From Chryseobacterium flavum (GTDB taxonomy: Bacteria > Bacteroidota > Bacteroidia > Flavobacteriales > Weeksellaceae): a stretch of DNA of 64,000 nucleotides. The position numbers were made by a program, and so were the translations under genes. This document shows, in pieces, positions 7,762-16,384 of the stretch. Location: positions 1-64,000 of the forward strand of contig NZ_QNUE01000009.1 in NCBI RefSeq assembly GCF_003385595.1, read 5' to 3'. A model generated the notes under the pieces. It was not told the origin of the DNA. It saw nothing but the letters and a program-made list of their open reading frames with translations, and made no database searches. Each line of letters starts with the position of its first letter. Positions within the stretch are counted from its first letter, which is position 1.

Positions 7762-10617
7762 TTAAAAATTTAGGTTAACACCAAATACAAAAGATCTTAA
7801 AGTAGGGTATGAATCCAATTCAATTCCTGCTCCTTTGTAAGGATCACCTTCCGAATTAGGATCCGCAGGATTATATCCTGACAACTCGGATGAATATCCT
7901 GAATATTTCTGGAATACAATAGGATTGATTGCACTTACATACAATTTTACTGATCTCAAATAATCTGTAACATCTCTAAAAGTATATCCTACAGAAATGT
8001 TGTTAATTCTAAAATAGTCTCCTTTTTCTAAAAAGAATGTGGAAGCAATCGGAATAGCAGTATTCGGTGCCGGGTTGGCAGCATTGGTATTGCTGGCCGT
8101 CCAATAATCATTTGCTACGGAAGCTTCGATATTTTCACCACTGATTCTTTGTGCTTTTTTACCATTATATACACTAAAGCCAAATGCACCATATCCGGTT
8201 AGAGCAAAATCCCAATTCTTATAAGTCATTGAAAAATTAACCCCAAGTGTGGATTTTGGAATATACGACCCTACGAAACGTCTGTCTCCTGCATCAGCAC
8301 TTCCGGTAATACCATTTCCGTTCAGATCCTTGAATTTCATATTTCCGTTTGCATCATACCCGTCAAATTCCCAAAGAAAAAAGCTTCCCAAAGGCTGTCC
8401 TACTGTTTGTGCATTAAAGTATTTAGTATCCTGTCCATTTCCTAAATTTCCTCCTACAACTTGCGATACCGGTTTGGAAGTATTCATACTGGTGAGCTCA
8501 TTCTTATTATAAGAATAGTTTGCACCTACTGAATATGTAAAATCTTCTCCAATTTTATCTGCCCAGTTAAGAGTGATCTCCGCTCCTTTATTTACAACAC
8601 TTCCCATATGAGAATAGTTCACTTCAGAGATACCTGTTGCCATATATGGTTTTACAGCCAGAATAATATTCGTAGTCTCTCTGTTATATACATCAAATGA
8701 ACCTGTTAATCTATTATCAAGAATACCGAAATCTAAACCTAATGATGCTTCTTCTGTAACTTCCCATCCTAGTTCAGGATCATATCCTTTGTTTACAGTT
8801 ACTCCATTACTTACTGCAGAAGTTCCAAAGCCATAATTATAGGTTGCCCCCGATAATAATGGAAGATAATTTAACGGAACCCTCTGATTGGCAATTCTAC
8901 CCCATCCTCCTCTAAGTTTTAAGGTTCTGAAAAAACCTCCTTTCATAAATTCTTCTTCAGAAATAATCCAGCCAGCACCAAATGATGGGAAGGTTCCCCA
9001 CTTATGTCCATCTGCAAACTGAGAAGATCCGTCACGTCTTACTGTAGCACTTAAAAGATAACGATTCATAAATTTATACTGCAATCTTCCGAAGTATGAA
9101 ATTGTAGTATTCCTGTCGCCCTGAATAGATTCAAGAGCCTTAGTTGTATTATCACTGAACAGGTATCCGTAATAGTCCGTATTTAAAGTATTCCAATAAT
9201 TTGATTGAGCAGGAAGGTTTTTCCTATTCATAACCAATGTACTTAATCCACTGTTCACTGATGCTTCTGTACCCGCAACAATCTCGAAGTCGTGGTTATC
9301 TATCTTCTTGGTATAGGTTAAATAATTACTTAATACCCAATTGTAATAATCTATATTTTTATTTGTCAATCTGTTGATTGGTTCTGTAGAAGAATATTGA
9401 GCAACTGTCCTTGTAGGATCATTGGCTAACCATATTGCCCTGGTATCCACAAAATTATAGTACTTGGATGTTCCGTATTCACCATTAAACTGTGAAGTAA
9501 ATTTCAGACCTGAAAAAATATCTGCATCCAATTTCAGACCTCCCTGAAGTATAAAACTTTTAGTTTTTTGGTTATCAAAGAACAGTTGTTGAACCGGGTT
9601 TCCAACATTATTGAAGCGACCTCCTGAATAGCTTATATTACCGTTACCATCATAGATTGGCTGTCCCCATTGTCCATTCGGATAATATACAGGTACCAGT
9701 GGTGATTGCTTATAAGCCGTAGTGAAAATACCTAATGATTTTGGAGTATCATTGGTAAATGTAGCACTTAAATTCTGTGAAAGACGAATACCTTTAGAAA
9801 TTCGGTATTCATTATTTGTTCTTACTGTAGTTCTGTTATAGTTCGTTCCCTTCAGAATAGACTGTTCGTCATAATTACTTAAACTAAGGAAATATTTCAC
9901 AGCATCAGAGGAACCTGAAATAGCTACATTGTGCTGATTATAGATACCGGTTCTGGTAATTTCTTTGAACCAATCTGTATTATAAGGCTGATTAGGATTT
10001 AGCAGCCCTTTGCCCTGCGCAGCAAGCCCAATATTATTATAAGGGATAAACTGCTGACTATCGGCCATTTTTACTGTTTTCAAAGGAGTTCTTACCCCAA
10101 TTAGTCCATCATATGTTACATTTAACTTTCCTTTTCCTGACTTTGTGGTAATAATAATTACACCATTAGCAGCCCTGTTACCATAAATAGCCAATGCAGC
10201 TGCATCTTTTAGGATGTCATACGTCAAAATATCATTTGCATTGATATTGTTGATATTATTTGCATACATTCCATCCACTACATATAACGGTGTTCTTCCA
10301 CCAAGCACTGTACCTAACCCTCTGATATTCACTGTAGGCGTAGATCCCGGCATATCAGAAGCAGTAACCTGCACCCCGGCCGCTTTTCCCTGAATGGCCT
10401 GAGAAGCATTTAAAACTTTTGTTTTTGTAACTTCTTCCGCACTGATAGAACTGATGGATGTTGTATTATCTACTTTCTTACGGCTACCATACCCGATCAT
10501 GACTACTTCGTCAATCTTCTGGACTTTAGTGGAGTCGCTTGTAACCTGCGCATCCACATTCATACCGAAGTACAATACCGCGATGAGGCATGAATACTTT
10601 AAATTACTTTGTTTCAT
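7762..10617 (-). CDS. SusC/RagA-family TonB-dependent outer-membrane transporter
   Basis: 951 residues, with a signal peptide ending at VDAQ, a TonB-box-like KIDEVVMIGYG at about 35-45, and a plug domain with VNIRG and TPLYVVDGMY. A 22-strand barrel ends in FGVNLNF with terminal Phe. The carboxypeptidase-D-like N-terminal extension that most SusC proteins carry before the TonB box is absent, so the protein is shorter than the usual 1000 or more residues. No STN domain is present, so it should not signal through an anti-sigma factor. It is the first gene of the locus and imports oligosaccharides together with SusD. Confidence 0.95.
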   Translation of the reverse strand: MKQSNLKYSCLIAVLYFGMNVDAQVTSDSTKVQKIDEVVMIGYGSRKKVDNTTSISSISAEEVTKTKVLNASQAIQGKAAGVQVTASDMPGSTPTVNIRGLGTVLGGRTPLYVVDGMYANNINNINANDILTYDILKDAAALAIYGNRAANGVIIITTKSGKGKLNVTYDGLIGVRTPLKTVKMADSQQFIPYNNIGLAAQGKGLLNPNQPYNTDWFKEITRTGIYNQHNVAISGSSDAVKYFLSLSNYDEQSILKGTNYNRTTVRTNNEYRISKGIRLSQNLSATFTNDTPKSLGIFTTAYKQSPLVPVYYPNGQWGQPIYDGNGNISYSGGRFNNVGNPVQQLFFDNQKTKSFILQGGLKLDADIFSGLKFTSQFNGEYGTSKYYNFVDTRAIWLANDPTRTVAQYSSTEPINRLTNKNIDYYNWVLSNYLTYTKKIDNHDFEIVAGTEASVNSGLSTLVMNRKNLPAQSNYWNTLNTDYYGYLFSDNTTKALESIQGDRNTTISYFGRLQYKFMNRYLLSATVRRDGSSQFADGHKWGTFPSFGAGWIISEEEFMKGGFFRTLKLRGGWGRIANQRVPLNYLPLLSGATYNYGFGTSAVSNGVTVNKGYDPELGWEVTEEASLGLDFGILDNRLTGSFDVYNRETTNIILAVKPYMATGISEVNYSHMGSVVNKGAEITLNWADKIGEDFTYSVGANYSYNKNELTSMNTSKPVSQVVGGNLGNGQDTKYFNAQTVGQPLGSFFLWEFDGYDANGNMKFKDLNGNGITGSADAGDRRFVGSYIPKSTLGVNFSMTYKNWDFALTGYGAFGFSVYNGKKAQRISGENIEASVANDYWTASNTNAANPAPNTAIPIASTFFLEKGDYFRINNISVGYTFRDVTDYLRSVKLYVSAINPIVFQKYSGYSSELSGYNPADPNSEGDPYKGAGIELDSYPTLRSFVFGVNLNF

Positions 10618-10965
10618 ATAGTTTCAATTTTATTCGTACAATCAAATTTCAGCAAATGCCTTCTCAGAACAGATTTATATTCTCAAAAAAAGACATTAGT
10701 CAAAAATATAAAAAAAACTGAATGCTGTTAAATTATCTTAAAAATTAAAAAAAATTTACATTAGTTTGTACAAAAACAGCCAAAACATTGTATTTTATGA
10801 CTTTTAAAACAGAATAATTATCAATTCATCATCATATTATTAATAGCGTAAACAGGCTTTTTCAGAAAAAATTCACCAAATAACTCCACTTCGCTTAATA
10901 TTTTGTTAATATGAGAAATGTATTTACCTTTGGTGCAGTTTTTGAGAAATCAAGAAAAAAGATCA
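10618..10965. other. Divergent intergenic region between susC and the DUF4197 gene
   Basis: AT-rich and non-coding. It contains the susC promoter-like element (10685-10713) and must also hold the promoter of the DUF4197 gene to the right. A frame-linked ATG at 10918 exists, but the signal peptide begins at 10966. Confidence 0.6.
10685..10713 (-). promoter_or_regulatory. Upstream element of susC, shared with bglX
   Basis: The minus strand has TATTTTTG (a TAnnTTTG-type -7 box) followed by ACTAATGTCTTTTTTT. It aligns with the block at 3946-3973 upstream of bglX at nearly every position. It lies about 68 nt before the susC ATG. No convincing -33 TTTG was seen at standard distance. Confidence 0.55.
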
Positions 10966-11634
10966 ATGAAAAAATATATTGTTGCAGCCGCTATCATTAT
11001 TGGGACCGGTGCATTTATCACCACATCCGTACAATCCTGTACCACATTGGCTACCTCCGATATGGGACTTTCTATCATTAAAAGAATCCTGCTTAACGGA
11101 ATAAATAAAGGAATGGGCATTTATGCCAATAAAGAAGCTTTTCTACAGAATAATATGGTGGATAAAGCTCTTCCGAAGGAACTGAGAGATATCAATTCCA
11201 TGCTTGAGAAAATTGCCCCGTCACTGGTTGCCAAAGAAAGAGATTATATAGCACAGGCCGCAGCATATACCGTCAACACTTCGAGACCCATTCTGGAAGG
11301 TGCAGTAAATAACCTGAATGCGCAGGATGTAACGAGAATCATCGAAGGAACAACAGCTACGCAGATTCTTAAAGAAAAAACCTCTCAGCAACTGGTAGCT
11401 GCCATCGCTCCGAAAGTGGATGAAAAATTAAATGAATATGGCATCGTTAAAACGATTAATACGGCTTTATCAGGAAGCAACTTCCTGGGAAATCTTTTAG
11501 GAGGAGGCAATACAGTTAATGCCGGCGGATTAAGCCAGCTTGCATCCGAACAACTGGTAAACGGACTTTTCAATATTATTGAAGATTATGAACATCAGAA
11601 CTCCAGGTCTCTTCTGGGACCGTTTGGAAAATAG
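10966..11634 (+). CDS. DUF4197 family lipoprotein
   Basis: 222 residues from the ATG at 10966, chosen because MKKYIVAAAIIIGTGAFITT starts a signal sequence there. A Cys in SVQSCTT (residue 25) gives a plausible lipobox. The mature protein matches the DUF4197 family: an alpha-helical domain with a GINKGMGIYANKEAF block and the conserved ARDYI-like KERDYIAQAA segment. A Gly-rich stretch (NLLGGGNTVNAGG) precedes a C-terminal SRSLLGPFGK. Function unknown; the family is widespread in Gram-negative bacteria as periplasmic proteins. It is divergent from the glucan locus and probably unrelated to it. Confidence 0.85.
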   Translation: MKKYIVAAAIIIGTGAFITTSVQSCTTLATSDMGLSIIKRILLNGINKGMGIYANKEAFLQNNMVDKALPKELRDINSMLEKIAPSLVAKERDYIAQAAAYTVNTSRPILEGAVNNLNAQDVTRIIEGTTATQILKEKTSQQLVAAIAPKVDEKLNEYGIVKTINTALSGSNFLGNLLGGGNTVNAGGLSQLASEQLVNGLFNIIEDYEHQNSRSLLGPFGK

Positions 11635-11676
11635 GAAAAATTTCGCTATATTTATATATTATATTAAGAATTGCAG

Positions 11677-11982
11677 ATGGATATATTACAAGGAAATCAA
11701 CACGCAAGCCCTGAGGACTTTTATCAGTCTTTAAGGGAAAAACTGGAAGATCACCATGATTTTCCTGAGGATTATTTATTTAAATTCATTATTCCTACAG
11801 ACCAGTCAAAACTTACTGAAATATACAGGGTTTTTGATGGAATTAAATTTACACTGGGAAACCGTGAAAGTAAGAACGGAAAATACACGGCCTGCAATAT
11901 CAACGCATTTGTTCTGGATGCAAATCAGGTAGTGAATATTTATAAAGAAGTAGCAAAAATAGAAGGCGTTATTCTGTTGTAA
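11677..11982 (+). CDS. DUF493 family protein
   Basis: 101 residues from ATG 11677. It has the ferredoxin-like DUF493 (YbeD-type) fold: FPEDYLFKFIIP near residues 28-40, a basic-polar middle with SKNGKYTACNINAFV, and a final helix VNIYKEVAKIEGVILL. The family is cytosolic, small and probably regulatory through an ACT-like fold; no role is proven. It follows the DUF4197 gene after 42 nt and may be co-transcribed. Confidence 0.85.
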   Translation: MDILQGNQHASPEDFYQSLREKLEDHHDFPEDYLFKFIIPTDQSKLTEIYRVFDGIKFTLGNRESKNGKYTACNINAFVLDANQVVNIYKEVAKIEGVILL

Positions 11983-11990
11983 AAAAAATT

Positions 11991-12013
11991 CGGCTGACCA
12001 TTAGGTTCAGCCG
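11991..12013 (+). terminator. Hairpin behind the DUF493 gene
   Basis: A CGGCTGA / TCAGCCG stem with a short inner bulge, then GGTTTGTTT. It lies 8 nt after the DUF493 stop codon and likely terminates that transcript. Confidence 0.65.
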
Positions 12014-12112
12014 GGTTTGTTTATATCCATTTTCTTTATGCTTATGAAGACTTTTCAAGATCACCAGATCTGATCTTTACGTATCCAATTATAAATTAAT
12101 TCAAGCAATATA

Positions 12113-12141
12113 GAAAGGCTGTTTCAGTGAAACAGCCTTTC
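12113..12141 (-). terminator. Strong palindromic terminator between convergent genes
   Basis: A perfect 14-nt inverted repeat (GAAAGGCTGTTTCA and its complement) with one central base. It lies 9 nt after the stop of the ArsC-like gene. T-rich sequence flanks it on the plus strand too, so it may stop transcription from both sides. Confidence 0.7.
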
Positions 12142-12150
12142 AGGTTTTTA

Positions 12151-12501
12151 TTATTTTTCAATAAAGAATTTAACATTTTCAATAGGTCTTCCCATCATAG
12201 CTACTGACCCTTTTATAAGAATAGGTCTTTGTATGAGGGACGGGTTTTCTGACAAAATCTTAATCCATTCTTCTTCAGAATAGTTTTTGTCGGCATAATG
12301 TTCCAGATACAGTTTATCGGTCTTACGGATAATATGAAAAACACTCTGATTAAGTTTTTTCAGTACTGTTTTAATTTCCAGAACACTTAATGGATCTTCA
12401 ATAATATTAATGATCTCAAAAGCCACTCCGTTTTCATCAAGATACTCCAATACAGCATTTGATTTAGAGCAATTCCCGTTATGTAATACTTTGACCAGCA
12501 T
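12151..12501 (-). CDS. ArsC/Spx-like thioredoxin-fold protein
   Basis: 116 residues. It has the glutaredoxin-like arsenate reductase fold with Cys11 in LHNGNCSKSN, close to the family HNP.CSKSR motif, and the later QRPIL segment that holds the cis-Pro (near residue 92). The usual Arg after CSKS is Asn here. There is no ars operon around it, so it may be one of the many ArsC-family reductases of unknown substrate rather than a dedicated arsenate reductase. Cytosolic, single gene. Confidence 0.8.
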   Translation of the reverse strand: MLVKVLHNGNCSKSNAVLEYLDENGVAFEIINIIEDPLSVLEIKTVLKKLNQSVFHIIRKTDKLYLEHYADKNYSEEEWIKILSENPSLIQRPILIKGSVAMMGRPIENVKFFIEK

Positions 12502-12578
12502 TTTAATTTATTTAAATAACTCTTACAAATTTAATAAGAATACGCATGAACTTCTCTTAATGTTATGATAAATGTTAG

Positions 12579-13193
12579 TTAAAACAGACCATGCAGTTCT
12601 GCTTCAATTTTTTCCAGAATAAACCCAAAGTCTTCAGGTTTTTCTACAAAATCAAGATCATCAACTTCAATAATTAAAAGCTTACCTTCTGTATAGTTGG
12701 AAATCCATTTCTCATACTTTTGATTCAGTTTGGAAAGGTATTCTATACTGATAGAAGCTTCATATTCACGTCCTCTTTTGTAAATTTTCTTTACCAGATT
12801 GGGAACATCAGATTTAAGATAGATCAGCAGATCCGGTGCCGATACAAACGACTTCATTAGATTAAAAACTGATGAATAGTTACTGAAATCCCTGTCTGAA
12901 AGAAGTTTCATATCATTTAAGTTCTCTGCAAAAATATGGGCGTCCTCATAAATAGTACGGTCCTGGATAATATTTTTACCACTCTCCCTGATCTCTTTTA
13001 CCTGTCGGAATCTGCTTCCGAGAAAATAGACCTGCAATGCAAAGCTCCATTTGCTCATATCTGAATAGAAATCTTCCAGATAAGGATTATGATCTACGTC
13101 TTCAAATTGTGCATCCCATCCGTAATGCTTGGAAAGCATTGTTGTTAAAGTTGTTTTTCCTGCTCCAATGTTTCCTGTAACCGCAATATGCAT
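12579..13193 (-). CDS. Deoxynucleoside kinase
   Basis: 204 residues. The P-loop GNIGAGKT lies at residues 7-14; the substrate-site pattern WSFALQVYFLGSR is near residue 50, the DR of QDRTIYEDAHIFA is near 80, and a lid-like KRGREYEASI is present. This is the dGK/dAK type kinase that phosphorylates deoxynucleosides for salvage in the cytosol. It follows the gene at 13217-14182 after 23 nt, and the two probably form an operon. Confidence 0.92.
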   Translation of the reverse strand: MHIAVTGNIGAGKTTLTTMLSKHYGWDAQFEDVDHNPYLEDFYSDMSKWSFALQVYFLGSRFRQVKEIRESGKNIIQDRTIYEDAHIFAENLNDMKLLSDRDFSNYSSVFNLMKSFVSAPDLLIYLKSDVPNLVKKIYKRGREYEASISIEYLSKLNQKYEKWISNYTEGKLLIIEVDDLDFVEKPEDFGFILEKIEAELHGLF

Positions 13194-13216
13194 ATTTTTT
13201 CCCTTGTATTTACTGA

Positions 13217-14182
13217 TTAATTGATAAGCTTTTCCACCCCTTCGGCCTGAACTTCGGAAACTTCTTCAAGTAATTTTTCCAATGCAAGATCAGAAGATTT
13301 ACCCTCCGATGCTTCTTCATCAGGTTTTGCATCAGTACTATCTGCCGGATTTTCAGTAGATTTCAACGGTAGTTCCTGCTGAGATTCCGGTAGTTTTTCC
13401 TGTTGGGGCTTCTTTGCCTTTTCAAGGTTGTAAAGATAAAGTTTGTTTCCGCTGATATCAAAATAAGAGAGTATATTTTTATCCACAATTTGCGCTTCCG
13501 GATCTTTAAAAATAATATCCATTCCTTTTTCCGGAATATATTGCAAAATTGAATTGTCTGTAATGACTAAAATAATATCGTTTTCCCTTCTGAAACGTTT
13601 TCCGTTTTCTATAGCCTCCTCATATAATTTTTCAAATTTCGGGGTATAGATTCTGATGTGTTTTTTTGTTAAAATATAAATTTTATTTTCATAAACCAAC
13701 AGATCCGTCAGGTCCTCAAAACTGATATCAAAAGGATAAGAATTAATGGTGGTATCATTTCTGAAATTATACTGAATGAGACGTTTTGTACTGTCATCCA
13801 ATAACCACAACTGCTGCAGATCCTCTGCATATGCCATTCTGATAAAACCAAATTTGGGTTTAAAATCAATACGCTGAATCTCATTCAGATTCTGATCCAC
13901 AAATTTCATTTCCTGTGCGTTTTCCGAAAACAAAGGTACATTTAACGGATTCTGTACAGATTGTACTTTGTAGGGAACCGTAAGCATCATTTTCCCGATC
14001 TGCTTCCCCAGCGAGTCATATTTGGTAAAGCTGAAATCCTTATTTTTATAGATGTATAGATTTCCGTAATCATCTGCAAGCATATCTTTAGCCTCCTTTA
14101 ATTTCAGAGTATCTAAAGGAAGGACTTTTTGTGCTGCCAACGGGCAGAACACTAAAATCAATATTAAATATATCAGCCTCAA
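13217..14182 (-). CDS. Secreted beta-propeller-like protein with acidic tail, unknown function
   Basis: About 321 residues. No ATG is available in the open frame: a stop lies a few codons upstream, so the start is taken as TTG at 14180-14182, right before a good signal peptide (LRLIYLILILVFCPLAAQ). Residues 30-245 form short WD/YWTD-like strands (DDYGNLYIYKN, QQLWLLDDSTKRLIQYN). The last 70 residues are a Glu/Pro/Ser-rich, probably disordered tail. It is co-transcribed with the deoxynucleoside kinase gene. It may be exported to the periplasm; the function is unknown. Confidence 0.7.
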   Translation of the reverse strand: MRLIYLILILVFCPLAAQKVLPLDTLKLKEAKDMLADDYGNLYIYKNKDFSFTKYDSLGKQIGKMMLTVPYKVQSVQNPLNVPLFSENAQEMKFVDQNLNEIQRIDFKPKFGFIRMAYAEDLQQLWLLDDSTKRLIQYNFRNDTTINSYPFDISFEDLTDLLVYENKIYILTKKHIRIYTPKFEKLYEEAIENGKRFRRENDIILVITDNSILQYIPEKGMDIIFKDPEAQIVDKNILSYFDISGNKLYLYNLEKAKKPQQEKLPESQQELPLKSTENPADSTDAKPDEEASEGKSSDLALEKLLEEVSEVQAEGVEKLIN

Positions 14183-14388
14183 ATTGTATAATATTAATGA
14201 TAATTTTTCCTATCGGAATGTTGGCAATTTACATACTTTTATTCAAAATAAACGTATCTTTTTATAACCTAATGTATTTAACTACAACCTGATAGAGATT
14301 AGTTTTTCCAGCACTATATATTTTTCCTAAAAATGGGATCTGTTATATAAGATTTGTCCTTTATTAAATTCCAATTCTTATATAAAAA

Positions 14389-14416
14389 ATAGCGTTCCAT
14401 GAACAGGAACGCTATG
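14389..14416 (-). terminator. Terminator of the glutaminyl cyclase transcript
   Basis: Inverted repeat ATAGCGTTCC / GGAACGCTAT with a 7 nt loop. On the minus strand it is followed by TTTTTTAT. It starts about 20 nt behind the stop codon at 14437. Confidence 0.85.
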
Positions 14417-14436
14417 TTGTATCGTTTACCGGTACA

Positions 14437-15459
14437 TTATTTTATCTGAACTTCATAAATCTTCGGCCAGTTTTTACCAGTAACAAGCATATTGTCACCT
14501 TTGAAAGCAATTCCGTTCAAAACGTCGTCACTTCCTTTGGTATTCTGTTTGGCAATATCGGTAAAATCAAATGTTCCCACCACTTCTCCGGTTGCCGGAT
14601 TGATCTTCAGGATTATGGGCTTTTGCCATACATTGGCATAGATGAATCCGTTATGGTATTCCAGCTCATTCAGCTGATCATACGCCTGGGCACTTCCCGC
14701 AACAGCTACATATTTAATTAATTTTGAGGGATCATTCGGATCCAGGAAATACAACAGCTTACTTCCATCGGAGGCAATAAGGTTTTTTCCATCATAGGTT
14801 AGTCCCCATCCTTCTCCCAGTACATTAGGATAAGCAAATTCCGAAAGTAATTTTAAAGAGTTCTTGTCATATACATAGCCTTTTTTGCTTTGCCATGTCA
14901 GCTGATATACTTTATCTCCTACAATTGTACTTCCTTCAGAGAAATCTTCCGGAGCCTGCTTGGTAGATGCAAGAGGAGTAGTTGTTCCCAGGGTATATTT
15001 CAGGATTTGTGAAGACCCGTTCTGACCATCACTTTCATAAATGGTATTTCCTTCAATCTGAAAACCCTGAACAAAGTTTTTAGGATCATGCGGATATTCG
15101 GCGACGATCTGATAAGAGATATTTTTTTCAGGATTTTTTGCAAAGACATTGATGGTTGCATCCTGGTTTAATACTTCACCTCCTTTTTTCTTAATATTGA
15201 ACGTCACAGCATTATCTCCCAGGGTAAAAAACTTAGGATCAATCACTAAATCTGATGTTTCCTTATCTCCAAAGCTGATGGTAACGCTTTCTGCATTTTC
15301 GGTCACTTCTTTCGGAAGCTCAAGCTTATCTCCGAAGTGATATCCCTTTGTCTCCATTGCATTATTATAATTGCTTAATGTATCAAGAATTTCTTTATCC
15401 TTGTTACAAGATGCCAGTAATAAAATCGCTGCGAAACCTGCTATTATATTTTTCTTCAT
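14437..15459 (-). CDS. Glutaminyl-peptide cyclotransferase (PF05096), lipoprotein
   Basis: 340 residues with lipoprotein signal and Cys18 in LLASCNKDK. After an N-terminal Ig-like region of about 90 residues comes the five-bladed propeller of the plant/bacterial-type glutaminyl cyclase: EYPHDPKNFVQGFQI, the Glu in FSEGSTIVGDKVYQLTW, GEGWGLTYDG, LNELEYHNGFIYANVW, and VLNGIAF near the end. The enzyme converts N-terminal Gln of exported proteins to pyroglutamate. In Bacteroidetes this fits the many periplasmic proteins that begin with Gln after signal cleavage. It lies 35 nt downstream of the VOC gene. Confidence 0.92.
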   Translation of the reverse strand: MKKNIIAGFAAILLLASCNKDKEILDTLSNYNNAMETKGYHFGDKLELPKEVTENAESVTISFGDKETSDLVIDPKFFTLGDNAVTFNIKKKGGEVLNQDATINVFAKNPEKNISYQIVAEYPHDPKNFVQGFQIEGNTIYESDGQNGSSQILKYTLGTTTPLASTKQAPEDFSEGSTIVGDKVYQLTWQSKKGYVYDKNSLKLLSEFAYPNVLGEGWGLTYDGKNLIASDGSKLLYFLDPNDPSKLIKYVAVAGSAQAYDQLNELEYHNGFIYANVWQKPIILKINPATGEVVGTFDFTDIAKQNTKGSDDVLNGIAFKGDNMLVTGKNWPKIYEVQIK

Positions 15460-15494
15460 TGATTTTCTAAATATTTCCCCAAAAATAGCAAATT

Positions 15495-15878
15495 TTATTC
15501 CGTATTGCCAATATTATCCACAGATTCACCAAATTGTAATATATAACCATTGTTATCATAGATGGCAAATTCCCTCATCCCCCACTCAAAAGTTTCTATT
15601 TCATAGCAGATTTCGGCTTTTGTTTTAAGGTCTTCCCAAAGCTCATCCACATGGTCCACATTAAAATAAAATGAACCTGTAAAACCTATCCCGTGATTTT
15701 TTTCATGTTTATTAGGCAGGGAAATCATCATATACACTTCATCTTTTCGAAGAGTAGCCCATCCCCATTCATGATCTCTTCCGGCTAATGTAAAGCCCAG
15801 AACACGCATGTAAAACCCAATGGTATCATCAAGATTTTCGGTCCGGAGCATGGGGCGGAGTGCTGTAAATCTTATCAT
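15495..15878 (-). CDS. VOC (glyoxalase/bleomycin-resistance) family protein
   Basis: 127 residues. Two beta-alpha-beta-beta-beta modules: LRPMLRTENLDDTIGFYMRVLGF at the N-terminus and FNVDHVDELWEDL followed by EFAIYDNNGYILQFGE. The family covers metal-dependent lyases, dioxygenases and antibiotic-binding proteins; the substrate cannot be read from the sequence. Its start overlaps the stop of the GNAT gene by 4 nt (ATGA), so the genes are translationally coupled. Confidence 0.85.
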   Translation of the reverse strand: MIRFTALRPMLRTENLDDTIGFYMRVLGFTLAGRDHEWGWATLRKDEVYMMISLPNKHEKNHGIGFTGSFYFNVDHVDELWEDLKTKAEICYEIETFEWGMREFAIYDNNGYILQFGESVDNIGNTE

Positions 15879-16384
15879 AATTCCTGTAATTCAAAAGTAT
15901 GTTTATCCATTTTCATGTTGATTGACCGCCATGTATCTTCTGCTATTCTCACCTCGTTTGTAATATGAGGATCTATTATGAATCCTACTTTCTTATAGCA
16001 TTCAATAGCCCCGTTATTCCAGTCATAAACATTCAGCTCTGCTGTTTGTTTATTAAAATGGCTGAATCCATATTTCAGGAGTTCTTTTACGACTTTCCTG
16101 CCATATCCTTTTCCCCTGTTATTTTCATCCCAGATCAATATCCGTCCTAGCAGAAATGTGTTTTCTTTTACATAAATCTGGGCATGTCCTATAGCATTCT
16201 GACTTCCTATATCAATTATTTTAAATAATATTCTGTTTTCGTCAGACAGATCTGCTTCCAGTTGTTTTTCATCCAACGGGAACTGATAGGCGGGGCCTGC
16301 AAACTGAAGCAGCATTCTCTCATCTTTAATTTTTAAGATCAATTCATGTGCATCTTCAATGCTGAAAGGCAATAATTGAATCAT
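15875..16384 (-). CDS. GNAT family N-acetyltransferase
   Basis: 169 residues with a GNAT core. The acetyl-CoA loop is ENNRGKGYGRKVVKELLKYGF near residue 90, followed by AELNVYDWNNGAIECYKKVGF, the typical motif B. It resembles the RimJ/RimL-like acetyltransferases of small molecules or peptides. It overlaps both neighbours by 4 nt, so SRPBCC, GNAT and VOC form a compact three-gene unit. Confidence 0.88.
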   Translation of the reverse strand: MIQLLPFSIEDAHELILKIKDERMLLQFAGPAYQFPLDEKQLEADLSDENRILFKIIDIGSQNAIGHAQIYVKENTFLLGRILIWDENNRGKGYGRKVVKELLKYGFSHFNKQTAELNVYDWNNGAIECYKKVGFIIDPHITNEVRIAEDTWRSINMKMDKHTFELQEL

